Assembly (NCBI GenBank): GCA_944390115.1 | Contig: CALXOW010000010.1 | Span: 1 to 64,000, forward strand | Direction: 5' to 3' | DNA: 64,000 nucleotides | Source: an uncultured Anaerobiospirillum sp. | GTDB taxonomy: Bacteria; Pseudomonadota; Gammaproteobacteria; Enterobacterales; Succinivibrionaceae | In this document: positions 18,085 to 28,173 of the stretch, piece by piece | Layout of the letters: every line of letters starts with the position of its first letter | Numbering within the stretch: the stretch's first letter is position 1 | Made by a program: the position numbers and the translations under genes | The notes under the pieces: generated by a model | What the model saw: only the letters and a program-made list of their open reading frames with translations | Databases searched by the model: none | What the model was told of the DNA's origin: nothing

Positions 18085-20001
18085 ATGGGTAAATCTACTG
18101 CTGGGCCAATTAACTTGGCCGTCCCCTTTAATCCTGCGCTCAACCGTTCTGTTTCAGCACACAATCAAGTACATCGTTTATCTTGGTCTAAGCTCAAGGC
18201 GCAGTGCCTAAAGCTCAGTAAGAGCTCTTCAGGCCCCTTGTTCTTGGCCGAATTGGGCTTTAACCGAACAAGCTACGATGTACTGTTACTCGGTACCAAC
18301 GATAATACATTAGCTGCGTGCTTGCCTACAGCACAGCCCTTTAATCTTGAGGAACAAGGGCCACAGGTTGACCCTCAAGAGTGGCTTGCTCCTTCAGTCT
18401 TGCGCGTAGGGCAAAAAGCAAATTGGATTTACGACATCCGTGCTTCAGAAATTATTTATGATGATTACGCCAAAGAGTACTGTGGGCTGCTTACTAATGG
18501 ACAAAAAGATGGACCTTACCATAGGTACAGTCTTTGGTCAGAGCAAAGATACTTCTGTGATATAAGTGACCGTTTTGGCGGAGATCACTTTGAGGAAGGC
18601 TCATACTTTCACGGGATTCCATGCGGCAAGTTTAAGGTGCAAGACGACAACAACCAGATACAGTGTGCTGGGCGCTATGAGCTTATGGAAACAGGCCCTG
18701 ATGAGGTGGGGCAAACCATCAATATCATCGAGCTTAACCAGCGTCTATACCATGATTATTCCTTAGACTACATCTTCCTCGAAGAGCGCTCTGCTTGGGA
18801 GCAAGGAGAGAAAACTCCAACCATAAATAAGACCGTGCATACCAATACTATAGTCGCCCGCTACGACACGCTCAGCCGGATGCTGCCCAATAGCATGCGC
18901 CAAATCTTCTCAGTTGGACCAGAACTGCCGGCCGTTATGATCACCCGTCAAGACGACGAAACTTGGTATGAGGCCTGTCGCCGCACCCATCAAGCAGTAC
19001 TGGCCTTAGTTCAAGAGCAAGTTGAGGCCTTACATGAGGCACAACGATCAGCCTACGATGCGCTCGACGCAGATGCGCCTGCACACCTGCGGTATTTAGG
19101 ACAAGCCCAACCTAGTCCATTAATTCGCGGAGCAAATCGAGGGGGCTTTTGGGGTATTATCTTGCATACGCTGCCCCAAGCCGATGATGCCTCTTACTTA
19201 AGCGGCATTTTGGTTAGCTCTGAGAGCTTTCTTAAGACCATATGCGAGCCTGATTATCAAGCGCCAGTCGCCCATTACTCGATACTGGAAAATAACCGTC
19301 TGGTGCAAGCACCTGAGACCGGCGGGCGCGCTCTGCCTATTTGGGCATCGTGGGCTCAATTGCCGGTTTTAAGCCTGGGAAGCTTTTGTTGGCGAGCACA
19401 AGGCAAGAGTGAGATCAAGGATCCTGCCGGTGAGGATTCAGCCGTGATCACCTACGGGAACCTGGGCTTATGTGAGGGAACTTTCGACCTCTATAACCAA
19501 GCGCCCGCAACTGCCGAGCACGGTACCTTTAAGCAAGGATTACTCGAACCAAGCTTTAGCTTTGAGATTTACCAAGACTACAGATCGCGCTTTCCGGCCG
19601 CAAGTTTCACTCTTGACGGGCGAACCGGTAGACCCAAGGGGCCCTTTACGCTCAACTTCACTATCGACGAACTCTTTGACCAAGGATATCACGCGGCCTT
19701 GCTTGAGACCTATGACGTCAAGACTGAGTATGGCACCAAGACACAAAAGCGCTTGTGTGATTATAGTCCCGGCACCTACGTGAAAAAAGAAGGAACCTAT
19801 GAGCGTGGACGACCTAAACTCTCCAAACGCTGCAAGCTCAAGCCTTGTCCGAATCCTTGGAGCCACGACGTTTGGGATGCTGATGTCGAAGTCGTTCGGT
19901 TTGGTGGTCGCGGAATATTCAAAGATAAAACAATACGAGCCTTATTCGAGTCATTCAATCCGCCAAAGAAAAAGCGTAGATACAATAGGTGGTGGCGATA
20001 A
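18085..20001 (+). CDS. MORN-like family, A-type gene of tandem unit 3
   Basis: A 638-residue A-type paralogue. Landmarks are HGIPCGKFKV, ETWYEACRRTHQAVL, RGANRGGFWGI and FPAASFTLDG. The ATG follows CAGGAG. Its C-terminus differs from the other A genes: after KRCKLKPCPNPW about 45 basic residues end in KKKRRYNRWWR, and the last few codons lie in DNA matching a glycerate kinase gene. The original end was therefore probably replaced when the partner B gene was lost. It shares a 146-bp identical stretch and near-identical following 170 bp with the unit 2 gene. Function is unknown. Confidence 0.82.
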   Translation: MGKSTAGPINLAVPFNPALNRSVSAHNQVHRLSWSKLKAQCLKLSKSSSGPLFLAELGFNRTSYDVLLLGTNDNTLAACLPTAQPFNLEEQGPQVDPQEWLAPSVLRVGQKANWIYDIRASEIIYDDYAKEYCGLLTNGQKDGPYHRYSLWSEQRYFCDISDRFGGDHFEEGSYFHGIPCGKFKVQDDNNQIQCAGRYELMETGPDEVGQTINIIELNQRLYHDYSLDYIFLEERSAWEQGEKTPTINKTVHTNTIVARYDTLSRMLPNSMRQIFSVGPELPAVMITRQDDETWYEACRRTHQAVLALVQEQVEALHEAQRSAYDALDADAPAHLRYLGQAQPSPLIRGANRGGFWGIILHTLPQADDASYLSGILVSSESFLKTICEPDYQAPVAHYSILENNRLVQAPETGGRALPIWASWAQLPVLSLGSFCWRAQGKSEIKDPAGEDSAVITYGNLGLCEGTFDLYNQAPATAEHGTFKQGLLEPSFSFEIYQDYRSRFPAASFTLDGRTGRPKGPFTLNFTIDELFDQGYHAALLETYDVKTEYGTKTQKRLCDYSPGTYVKKEGTYERGRPKLSKRCKLKPCPNPWSHDVWDADVEVVRFGGRGIFKDKTIRALFESFNPPKKKRRYNRWWR

Positions 20002-20192
20002 CGTCATAGGATGTCTCTGTCACAAGCGCCTGTCCTTGTTCCATACAGGTCTTAAGGTCAATCGGGCTAGGAGCAATGCTAAAGCAGGCGCACCGGCCTT
20101 GCTCCTTGAGCAAGGTCAGGTCAACGCGCGCATCGCGGCTGCCATACCGGGTGATATTAGGGGCGCCTTAGGCTCAGCGCGCTCCTTGACTT
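19990..20192 (-). pseudogene. Second glycerate kinase gene fragment
   Basis: On the minus strand this reads parts of the glycerate kinase C-terminus (DLTLLKEQG, CACFSIAP, PIDLKTCMEQG) matching the intact gene at 20956-22389. It lacks the rest of the gene. It begins inside the last codons of the 18085 gene and occupies the place where a B-type gene would be expected in tandem unit 3. Confidence 0.75.
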
Positions 20193-20297
20193 ACAAGTTT
20201 TAACGCTTACAAATGGGATTAGACAGCGTCCCAGCGCTTCTGCTGGAAGCTGAAGAATCCAAACGACGCTGTTTCTATCTCGATAGGGAGGCCAGCT

Positions 20298-20723
20298 ATG
20301 GCTGAATTTCAAACAAAAGTAGGCGCACCAAAGCCTAGATTACCAGGCTCGATCGTTAATCCAAAAAGCTTTACTGCTGCCACTACAGATGGCTCTTTAA
20401 AGCCGGGTGACTTTGCTTTTAAGGTAGCATCAGAGTACGGGCAAGACGTCTACATTGTCTCCAAGACAGGCAACTATCTGCGTGGCATCGTAAAGCATGG
20501 CTTTATGCCTTACACCAAGGGCGTAACTATCGACATTTTAGTTAGCGGTGCTATTTATGCGGCTATACCTGATGGTCAAACCCCGTCATCTGGTCAAGCA
20601 GTGCTATGCGATCCTGCCTCCGGTGAGGTAACTTACGGTAAAACAGGCGATCCTAATGATACGGGATGGAAAGTACTATCCTGTGATCCAGGCAATGGCT
20701 TGGTCGTTTATGAAAAATTATGA
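20298..20723 (+). CDS. Phage capsid cement/decoration-like protein
   Basis: A 141-residue protein preceded by GGGAGG 7 nt before ATG. The sequence is Gly-, Asp- and Pro-rich with a beta pattern: LKPGDFAFKVA, then a G-x-x-x-G-I turn (YLRGIVKHGFMPYTKG), ILVSGAIYAAIPDGQTPSSG, and a C-terminal GLVVYEKL. This order (entry into capsid, 'pristine' loop, gain of value at G-x-I-Y) resembles phage head-decoration/structural cement proteins such as the DUF2190 and Gp24-like groups. No other phage gene is nearby, so it would be a prophage orphan. The assignment is by pattern only. Confidence 0.55.
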   Translation: MAEFQTKVGAPKPRLPGSIVNPKSFTAATTDGSLKPGDFAFKVASEYGQDVYIVSKTGNYLRGIVKHGFMPYTKGVTIDILVSGAIYAAIPDGQTPSSGQAVLCDPASGEVTYGKTGDPNDTGWKVLSCDPGNGLVVYEKL

Positions 20724-20850
20724 GAGGCTAAGCTCACAGACCTCCCATAAAAGCTAGTCCTCTTGCAGCCCCCAGCTGAATCTGAAGGCGTGCAAGCCGC
20801 TGGGCAAGTATCAGGCACATGGCCTGACCAAGAGATTGAAGCTTTCAAGC

Positions 20851-20881
20851 GGTGCGGGCGGTGATCATAGCTGTCCGCACC
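20851..20881 (-). terminator. Possible terminator of glycerate kinase gene
   Basis: GGTGCGG (20851-20857) pairs with CCGCACC (20875-20881), about 75 nt after the glycerate kinase stop on the minus strand. No T-run follows, so it is weak evidence. Confidence 0.3.
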
Positions 20882-20955
20882 CTTGATATTGGGCTTACGA
20901 TCGTAGGCCTAGATTTGGGCTTAGCATCAGAGCACGTTCTAATGCTGGAGGTAGC

Positions 20956-22389
20956 CTAAGCCAAGCGGCGTCCCAAAAGGTAGGTGGCCATGACGTTATA
21001 GGCGGCGTTGGTCAAAAGCGCTGGGCCTTGCTCCATGCAGGTCTTAAGGTCAATCGGGCCAGGGGCGATGCTAAAGCAGGCGCATAGGCCTTGCTCCTTG
21101 AGCAATGTCGGGTCGACGTGCGCATCTCGGCCGCCGCATAGGGCAATGGTAGGGACGCCTTGGGCTTGAGCACGGCGTGCCACGCCCATTGGGCCCTTGC
21201 CGCCTAAGGTTTGCGTGTCGAGGTTGCCCTCGCCGGTGATGACCAAGTCTGCTGCCTTAAGCTCGGCATCAAAGTTCAAGAGCTTCAGTACCACATCAAT
21301 GCCACTCTCAGGCTTTGCCCCCATAAAGTACATCAAGGCCGCGCCTAAGCCGCCTGCGGCGCCCGCACCCGGCGCGCAAGTCAGGTCGGTAGCGTAGTGC
21401 TCAGTCAACAGGGCAGCGCCCTCACTCAAAGCCGCCTCCAAGCGCGCTTTTTGCTCGGTGTCAGCGCCTTTTTGTCCGCCAAAGACGTAGGTGGCGCCGT
21501 GCTCGCCTAAGAGTGGATTAGTGACATCAGACAGTAGGGTGACGGTGCAACCAGCAAGGCGTGTCTTCAGAGCATTATCATAAAGTCCTGTAAACTCACG
21601 CCAGCTTTCCACCGAGGTCACAGGAGTACCCCCAGTACCTGAAGCACCCGCAAACTTCACCCCTAAGGCTTGCACCATACCCAGGCCTAAGTCATTGGTA
21701 GCCGAGCCGCCTAAGCCAATCTTGAAGTCAGTGCAACCTAAGTCCAAGGCTTTGGCAATCATCTGCCCTAAGCCATAGGAAGAGGCCTGCATGATGTTGC
21801 GCTCTGCGACCGGAATTAGAGGCAGGCCCAGGGCTTGCGCCGACTCAATGATGCACTCGTTACCGCGTACCAGCATAGTGGCGCGTACCTTAGGGGCGCT
21901 GAGGTTGGCACAATGGACGTCCAGCGTAACCCGCTCAAAGCCTTGGGCACAGAGCTTAGCGCTCAGGCAATCAATCAGGCCTTCACCACCGTCAGCTAAG
22001 GGCAGATTGACGCAGGTCAGTACACTTTCAGGCAATAAAGCCGCACCGGCTTGCTCCACTCCTGCTTTGACGCAGTTACCAGCGTCATAGGCCGAAAGCG
22101 AGCCCTTAAATGAATCCATGGCCACCAGCACTTTCATAAACTTTGGCATTGGAAGGTCTTTGGGCGGATCTTGCTTGAAGAGCTCAAAGAACTTTTCGTT
22201 GGGGTACATCTTGGTACGATCTTCAGGATCAACAAGCTTGCCAATGAGCACGCGCTTTGGGACGCAGTATTGCCTATCAGGATAGTACGTGCGGCCTGTT
22301 TCAAGCAGGACGTACACGGCATCTTGGCGCTTGGAGAAGATGATTTTCCCCGGTTGCTGGGGCACAGCAAAGACGCTTTTATGTAACAT
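20956..22389 (-). CDS. Glycerate kinase fused to a transposase-like N-terminal segment
   Basis: The C-terminal 390 residues are a GlxK/GarK-type glycerate kinase, phosphorylating glycerate to a phosphoglycerate with ATP: KVLVAMDSFKGSLSA, LPLADGGEGL, KIGLGGSATNDLGLGM, VITGEGNLDTQT and CGGRDAHVDP are all present. The first 84 residues before KVLVAMDSFKG are unlike any kinase. VYVLLETGRTYYPDRQ and PKRVLIGKL followed by an N-E-K-F-F-E-L segment resemble the N-terminus of IS1634/IS4-like transposases. The fusion is in frame with no good ribosome binding site in front of the kinase methionine (22137), while the ATG at 22389 has AGGA 11 nt upstream. A fused protein is thus the best reading; internal initiation at 22137 remains possible. 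The organic-acid context is not visible. Confidence 0.85.
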   Translation of the reverse strand: MLHKSVFAVPQQPGKIIFSKRQDAVYVLLETGRTYYPDRQYCVPKRVLIGKLVDPEDRTKMYPNEKFFELFKQDPPKDLPMPKFMKVLVAMDSFKGSLSAYDAGNCVKAGVEQAGAALLPESVLTCVNLPLADGGEGLIDCLSAKLCAQGFERVTLDVHCANLSAPKVRATMLVRGNECIIESAQALGLPLIPVAERNIMQASSYGLGQMIAKALDLGCTDFKIGLGGSATNDLGLGMVQALGVKFAGASGTGGTPVTSVESWREFTGLYDNALKTRLAGCTVTLLSDVTNPLLGEHGATYVFGGQKGADTEQKARLEAALSEGAALLTEHYATDLTCAPGAGAAGGLGAALMYFMGAKPESGIDVVLKLLNFDAELKAADLVITGEGNLDTQTLGGKGPMGVARRAQAQGVPTIALCGGRDAHVDPTLLKEQGLCACFSIAPGPIDLKTCMEQGPALLTNAAYNVMATYLLGRRLA

Positions 22390-22558
22390 TGTTTCAACGA
22401 TCCTAAAGTGCAATTAGCGATTGGGCGGGCGATAGTTAAGTCTACCGCTTTGCGGAGGTCATGCGGACAAATCCAACATCAAGGTGCGAGCCACTATGGT
22501 CGCCGACTACACTGCTAAAGTTTAGTGAAGGGTCAGCAGCGCTCGCACCTGATTATAG

Positions 22559-23578
22559 CTAATCACGGGACTGAGCACTGGACTCAGTTGAGCTCTTGGC
22601 TCCAGCAGTCGGAAGTGTCTGAGCTACGTTGTCTCCAGCTACCGTACTTTGCTCAGAAACTACGCTGGGTACTGCTACCGCAGTTTCAGCTGCAGCTTTT
22701 TTTGCCAAGGCTTGAGCTTTGCGCTCAGCGGCACGCTCGGCGGCGCGTTCCGCGCGCTCTTGTTGCTTGCGCTTTTCGCGCATTGCCGACTCGAAGTTGC
22801 TGATGACCGCGCCAATGATGACGTTGATGAGTAAGAAAGCTGCCAGGATGTACCACACGATGTGGTAGCCGGTAATCACAATCTCCGGTACGTCCAATAG
22901 CCCCAGGCGTGAGGCGGCACAGAGGTGATAGCGCACATCGGACCATGCATCGCCCGACATACAGCGCACTAAGGTAAAGATTGCCTCGCTTAAGTTAGCG
23001 TAAGGCTCTTCTTGCATCTCGGTCGGCCACGGCGCGATTTGGCGTAGTTGCTCCAAAGCCTCAAGCTGCTCTGGGCTTGCCATAGCCATATTAGGCAGGC
23101 GGAATAGGTAGATGCCGATTACCGCAAAAACGTAGAGGAACACGCCCATGACCACCAGGTTGTAGGTCAGGGTCTTAAGCGAGCGCAGCAGTACCGTAAC
23201 GATGATTCTAAGCTCTTCCATAGTGCGCAGCAAGCGCAGCACCCGGAACACACGGATGATACGCAAGAGCTCAATCACTATGCCGTGGTCACCAAACCAC
23301 GAGGTTGGGACATAGCCCGCAGCGACGATGATAAGGTCAAAGACGTTCCAACGGTTGGCAAAGAACTCCGACACCGAGTAGCAAGCTAAGAAGCGCAGTG
23401 CCAGCTCAAAGGTAAACGCCACCAAGAAGGCATAGTTGAGCGTGTAGATGAGCTCACTTGTGGTGTAAGTCTCGATGCCAATGACCACGCTGTTGGCCAA
23501 AATCACCAGCATGGCCAAATACTCGAAACGTCGGTTGATTACGATGCGCCGGATAAACTCCCGAGTGCTCTCTGTCAT
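22559..23578 (-). CDS. Voltage-gated cation channel (single-domain, 6 TM)
   Basis: A 340-residue inner-membrane channel subunit, expected to form a tetramer. Six helices are visible. S1 is FEYLAMLVILANSVVIGI, S4 carries regularly spaced arginines (RIIRVFRVLRLLR near residue 105), and S6 is VWYILAAFLLINVIIGAVI. The pore loop reads FTLVRCMSGDAWSDV near residue 206, close in pattern to domain IV of eukaryotic Cav channels (R-C-A-T-G-E-A-W-Q-D) and with the D-x-W-S-D arrangement known to favour calcium in engineered bacterial channels. Calcium selectivity is inference. The cytoplasmic C-terminus is a coiled-coil-like Arg/Ala/Glu stretch (KRKQQERAERAAERAAER), as in NaChBac relatives. The ATG at 23578 has GGAGG 6 nt upstream. 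Confidence 0.88.
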   Translation of the reverse strand: MTESTREFIRRIVINRRFEYLAMLVILANSVVIGIETYTTSELIYTLNYAFLVAFTFELALRFLACYSVSEFFANRWNVFDLIIVAAGYVPTSWFGDHGIVIELLRIIRVFRVLRLLRTMEELRIIVTVLLRSLKTLTYNLVVMGVFLYVFAVIGIYLFRLPNMAMASPEQLEALEQLRQIAPWPTEMQEEPYANLSEAIFTLVRCMSGDAWSDVRYHLCAASRLGLLDVPEIVITGYHIVWYILAAFLLINVIIGAVISNFESAMREKRKQQERAERAAERAAERKAQALAKKAAAETAVAVPSVVSEQSTVAGDNVAQTLPTAGAKSSTESSAQSRD

Positions 23579-23695
23579 AGCTTTCCTCCACCAAAGCTCA
23601 AAGCCAAAGCACATGCGCTATTGTACTAGCTCTAACTTGGGATAGACCGAGCAAGCACCATCGCGAGACCATTGAGGACGGTACGGGCGTAGTTG

Positions 23696-23723
23696 GATAA
23701 TATTACTGTACTGTGAAATTATC
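23696..23723. promoter_or_regulatory. Operator-like dyad upstream of the type I RM operon
   Basis: GATAAT (23696-23701) and ATTATC (23718-23723) are inverted arms around a further imperfect dyad (TTACTGTACTGTGAA). Its left part resembles the 29-bp repeats at 61699-61727 and 62453-62481 when those are read on the minus strand. It lies 119 nt before the hsdR start and could bind a regulator; none is encoded next to it. Confidence 0.35.
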
Positions 23724-23799
23724 ACGATCCACATCCACCTGCCGAGAGTGGGGCGGCACGCAATTACAGTGTGTTTTTAGGACTTTGCGCCTAAAAATT

Positions 23800-23807
23800 G
23801 CTATGAT
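23800..23807 (+). promoter_or_regulatory. Extended -10 promoter of hsdR
   Basis: TGCTATGAT (-10 box TATGAT at 23802-23807 with a TG at -15) lies 34 nt before the hsdR ATG. No good -35 is seen, which fits an extended -10 promoter. Confidence 0.45.
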
Positions 23808-23841
23808 GTAACTTGGTGGGAAGTTCGGAGAGATAGGGTGA

Positions 23842-26676
23842 ATGAAACCAGAAGAGCATGCTCGGGTGACCATTGACCGCCAGCTGACCGCAGCAGGCTG
23901 GCCGGTAGTGAACCGTAATGAGTACATACCAGCGCTCGGCGCAGCGGCAATTCGTGAGACCTTAATGCAAGGGCAGCGCGAGGCCGACTATATGCTCATG
24001 CTTCATGGCAAGGCAGTTGGTGTAGTCGAAGCCAAGCGAGCCGACATCAAGCTTGATGATGCTGACCATAAGGGCCAAGTCCAATACTATGCCCAGCGCA
24101 TTCTGTCTCATGAACCATACTGGCAACTGCCACTGCCCTTGGTGTACCTCGCCAATGGCAAGGAAATCCTGCTGCAAAACGGCTTCAAGCAAGACCAAGA
24201 CTTCAAGCCCCAAGACCGCTTCTTAGCCCCATGCAAGGTTCAGCTGCTCCTAACAGCCCAAGGTGTCATCTTTCCGCCTGAGTGCAGTGAGTTCAAGCTC
24301 CTGCCGCCTTTAGCTGAAAAAGGCCTGCGTAAGTGCCAATTTGAGGCCATCCAGAACTTTGAGCGCAGCCTCATAGCGGGCAAAAAGCGCGCTTTGATGG
24401 TCTTGGCCACAGGCGCCGGTAAGACTCACACCGCCTGCACCTTAGTCCACCGCCTCTTAGCCTACACGAGACAGGTGCGCTCGGTGCTGTTCCTGGTCGA
24501 CCGCAATAACTTAGGACGCGCCGCCAAGAATGCCTTTGAGGGCTATGAAGTCGATGGGCAAAGACCTTTTGCCCAAAGCTATGGCGTAGCAGAGCTCACC
24601 TCAGTCGAGCAGCTCACTAACTCCAATCTCGCGGTACGCGTTTGCACCATCCAGCGCCTATACTCGATCTTAAGCGGCACGGAAGAGGAGCAAGAGTATG
24701 ATCAAGAGCGCGACAATAGCGAACAAGCTCAAGTTGCCCTACCAGAGCATGCGCTAATTAAGCCTGATGCTTTTGATCTCATCATTATCGATGAGTGCCA
24801 CCGCTCGATCTACTCTACCTGGGGCTTAGTCTTATCCTACTTTGCTGACCATGCTTTGCTCCTAGGCCTGACAGCCACCCCAATCAAGGAGTCACTCGAC
24901 TTCTTCCAGCGCAACGTAGTGATGGACTACACCTTGGCTCAGTCCGTTGCTGATGGTATCAATGTTCCGGCTCAGGTTTATCGTATCAAGACCCAGCTGA
25001 CCGAAGAGGGCGGCGAGATTAAGCAGGGTGAATCTCTGAGTGTTACCTCAAACTATACCGGTCTGACCAAGCAACGTACCGCCCAGATGGCTCAGCCTTT
25101 TGCAGCTTCTGAACTTAACCGTGTTATATGGGTACCGGACCAAATTCGTACCATCCTCAGCGAGTACCGTGATGTGGTCTATACCAAGCTCTTCCCGGAG
25201 CGAGAGGCTAACTTCGACTATCTGCCTAAGACCTTAATCTTTGCGCGCAATGAGAACCACGCTAAGCTCATTGCCCAGATTGCCAAGGAGGTCTTTGACC
25301 GCACGGATGATCACTTTGCTCAGACCATTACGTACTCCTCGCCCGATAGCAATGCGCAGATTAGAGCTTTCCGCCAAAACAAGGACTTCCGCATTGCCAT
25401 CACCGTGACCTTGGTTGCCACTGGTACTGACGTACCACCACTTGAGGTCCTGATGTTCCTCACTGATGTACGCTCCCAGGTGCTTTATCAACAAATGAAG
25501 GGCCGTGGAGTCCGTACCATCAGCGATGACCACTTACGCGAGGCCACCCCTAATGCCCAGCATAAGGATCGCTACATCCTGGTCGATGCAGTCGGCGTCA
25601 CGGAACATGAGAAGGGACTGCCGCAACTAACCAAGGACAGCCCAACCACTCCTAACCTGGAGCGCTTACTGGAGCTGCTCTCGCACGGTCAAGTCTCAGA
25701 TGACAACATGCTGTTACTGGCTCAGAAGCTTACGACCATTGCTAATAGGGGCGATCCCGACGAGCTGGCAGAGCTAAGCCGAATCGCGCCTCACCTTGAT
25801 TTGCTTGACTTTGCGCGCACCATCAACCTTGCTTGCGACCCAGACTTTGAGACCTATCCACAAGGCGAACTGACCCGCCCGCAAAGCACGGTTAAGCCAC
25901 TGCCTCCATACATCGACAGCAACGAGCCTAATACTGAGCGCAAGGAACTTTTGGCGCCATTGCTCAACGATCTCAAAGCGCGCAAGAAGCTCATCGAGAT
26001 CGCACGGGGCTACTTAAAGCTCTTACCGCAGCAACGCGATACCTTGACCTATTCGGACTTTTCGCACGAAAGCGCCCAAAATCAGATCGAGACCTTTGAG
26101 CGCTGCCTCAATGAGCTTGCGCAAGAGAACAAAGTGGTACAGGCCATCCGTGACAACAAGGTCGAGGTTCAGGTGCTCTCCGCAGATACCATGGACGAGC
26201 TCAAGCAAGAGATTAAGCAACACATGTCTGAGTTCACGGTCAATGGTATCTGGAACAGCTACGAGCTCTTAGAGCGTGCTCAGCGCGAGTTGCAAGCAGA
26301 CAGTGAGCCTCCGCATGTGGTGCCGCTTGATAGCGCCAATGAGGATGAGCGCGATGCCGCCACCAATTTATTGCAGCTGATGCGCTATGCGTGGCATAAT
26401 TCCGCAGATCTGGTTTCTTTGGCCAATCAGGGTAATCTCAATAAGCTCTTTAATCTGTGGTGTGGTCAGACCCAAAATGACCTGCCAATGGATGATGAGC
26501 ACAAAGAGCTATACCACGAGCTGGCCAGCTATATCGCTATCAACGGCGCGATCAATGACCCATCTGAGCTCTACGATCTGAACCCAGATTTGTTCTCAAG
26601 CTTGCGTTCGAGCTTTGGCTCCGAGGCACAGCGCCCGCTCCAGTCACTCAACCGCTTCTTACTGTTACGTGCGTAA
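23842..26676 (+). CDS. hsdR: Type I restriction endonuclease subunit R
   Basis: HsdR, 944 residues, is the ATP-driven translocase and nuclease of the type I complex. The N-terminal nuclease domain shows the E-x-K core in GVVEAKR near residue 60, with an upstream acidic residue in READYML. The helicase motifs are in order: Walker A LATGAGKTH near 188, IIDECHRS near 315, GLTATP near 342, TGTDVPPLEVL near 530 and QQMKGRGVRT near 551. A C-terminal helical domain binds the methylase core in the family. The ATG is preceded by AGGGTGA. It heads an hsdR-hsdM-hsdS operon, with 18 nt to hsdM. Confidence 0.95.
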   Translation: MKPEEHARVTIDRQLTAAGWPVVNRNEYIPALGAAAIRETLMQGQREADYMLMLHGKAVGVVEAKRADIKLDDADHKGQVQYYAQRILSHEPYWQLPLPLVYLANGKEILLQNGFKQDQDFKPQDRFLAPCKVQLLLTAQGVIFPPECSEFKLLPPLAEKGLRKCQFEAIQNFERSLIAGKKRALMVLATGAGKTHTACTLVHRLLAYTRQVRSVLFLVDRNNLGRAAKNAFEGYEVDGQRPFAQSYGVAELTSVEQLTNSNLAVRVCTIQRLYSILSGTEEEQEYDQERDNSEQAQVALPEHALIKPDAFDLIIIDECHRSIYSTWGLVLSYFADHALLLGLTATPIKESLDFFQRNVVMDYTLAQSVADGINVPAQVYRIKTQLTEEGGEIKQGESLSVTSNYTGLTKQRTAQMAQPFAASELNRVIWVPDQIRTILSEYRDVVYTKLFPEREANFDYLPKTLIFARNENHAKLIAQIAKEVFDRTDDHFAQTITYSSPDSNAQIRAFRQNKDFRIAITVTLVATGTDVPPLEVLMFLTDVRSQVLYQQMKGRGVRTISDDHLREATPNAQHKDRYILVDAVGVTEHEKGLPQLTKDSPTTPNLERLLELLSHGQVSDDNMLLLAQKLTTIANRGDPDELAELSRIAPHLDLLDFARTINLACDPDFETYPQGELTRPQSTVKPLPPYIDSNEPNTERKELLAPLLNDLKARKKLIEIARGYLKLLPQQRDTLTYSDFSHESAQNQIETFERCLNELAQENKVVQAIRDNKVEVQVLSADTMDELKQEIKQHMSEFTVNGIWNSYELLERAQRELQADSEPPHVVPLDSANEDERDAATNLLQLMRYAWHNSADLVSLANQGNLNKLFNLWCGQTQNDLPMDDEHKELYHELASYIAINGAINDPSELYDLNPDLFSSLRSSFGSEAQRPLQSLNRFLLLRA

Positions 26677-28173
<1,497 letters not shown>

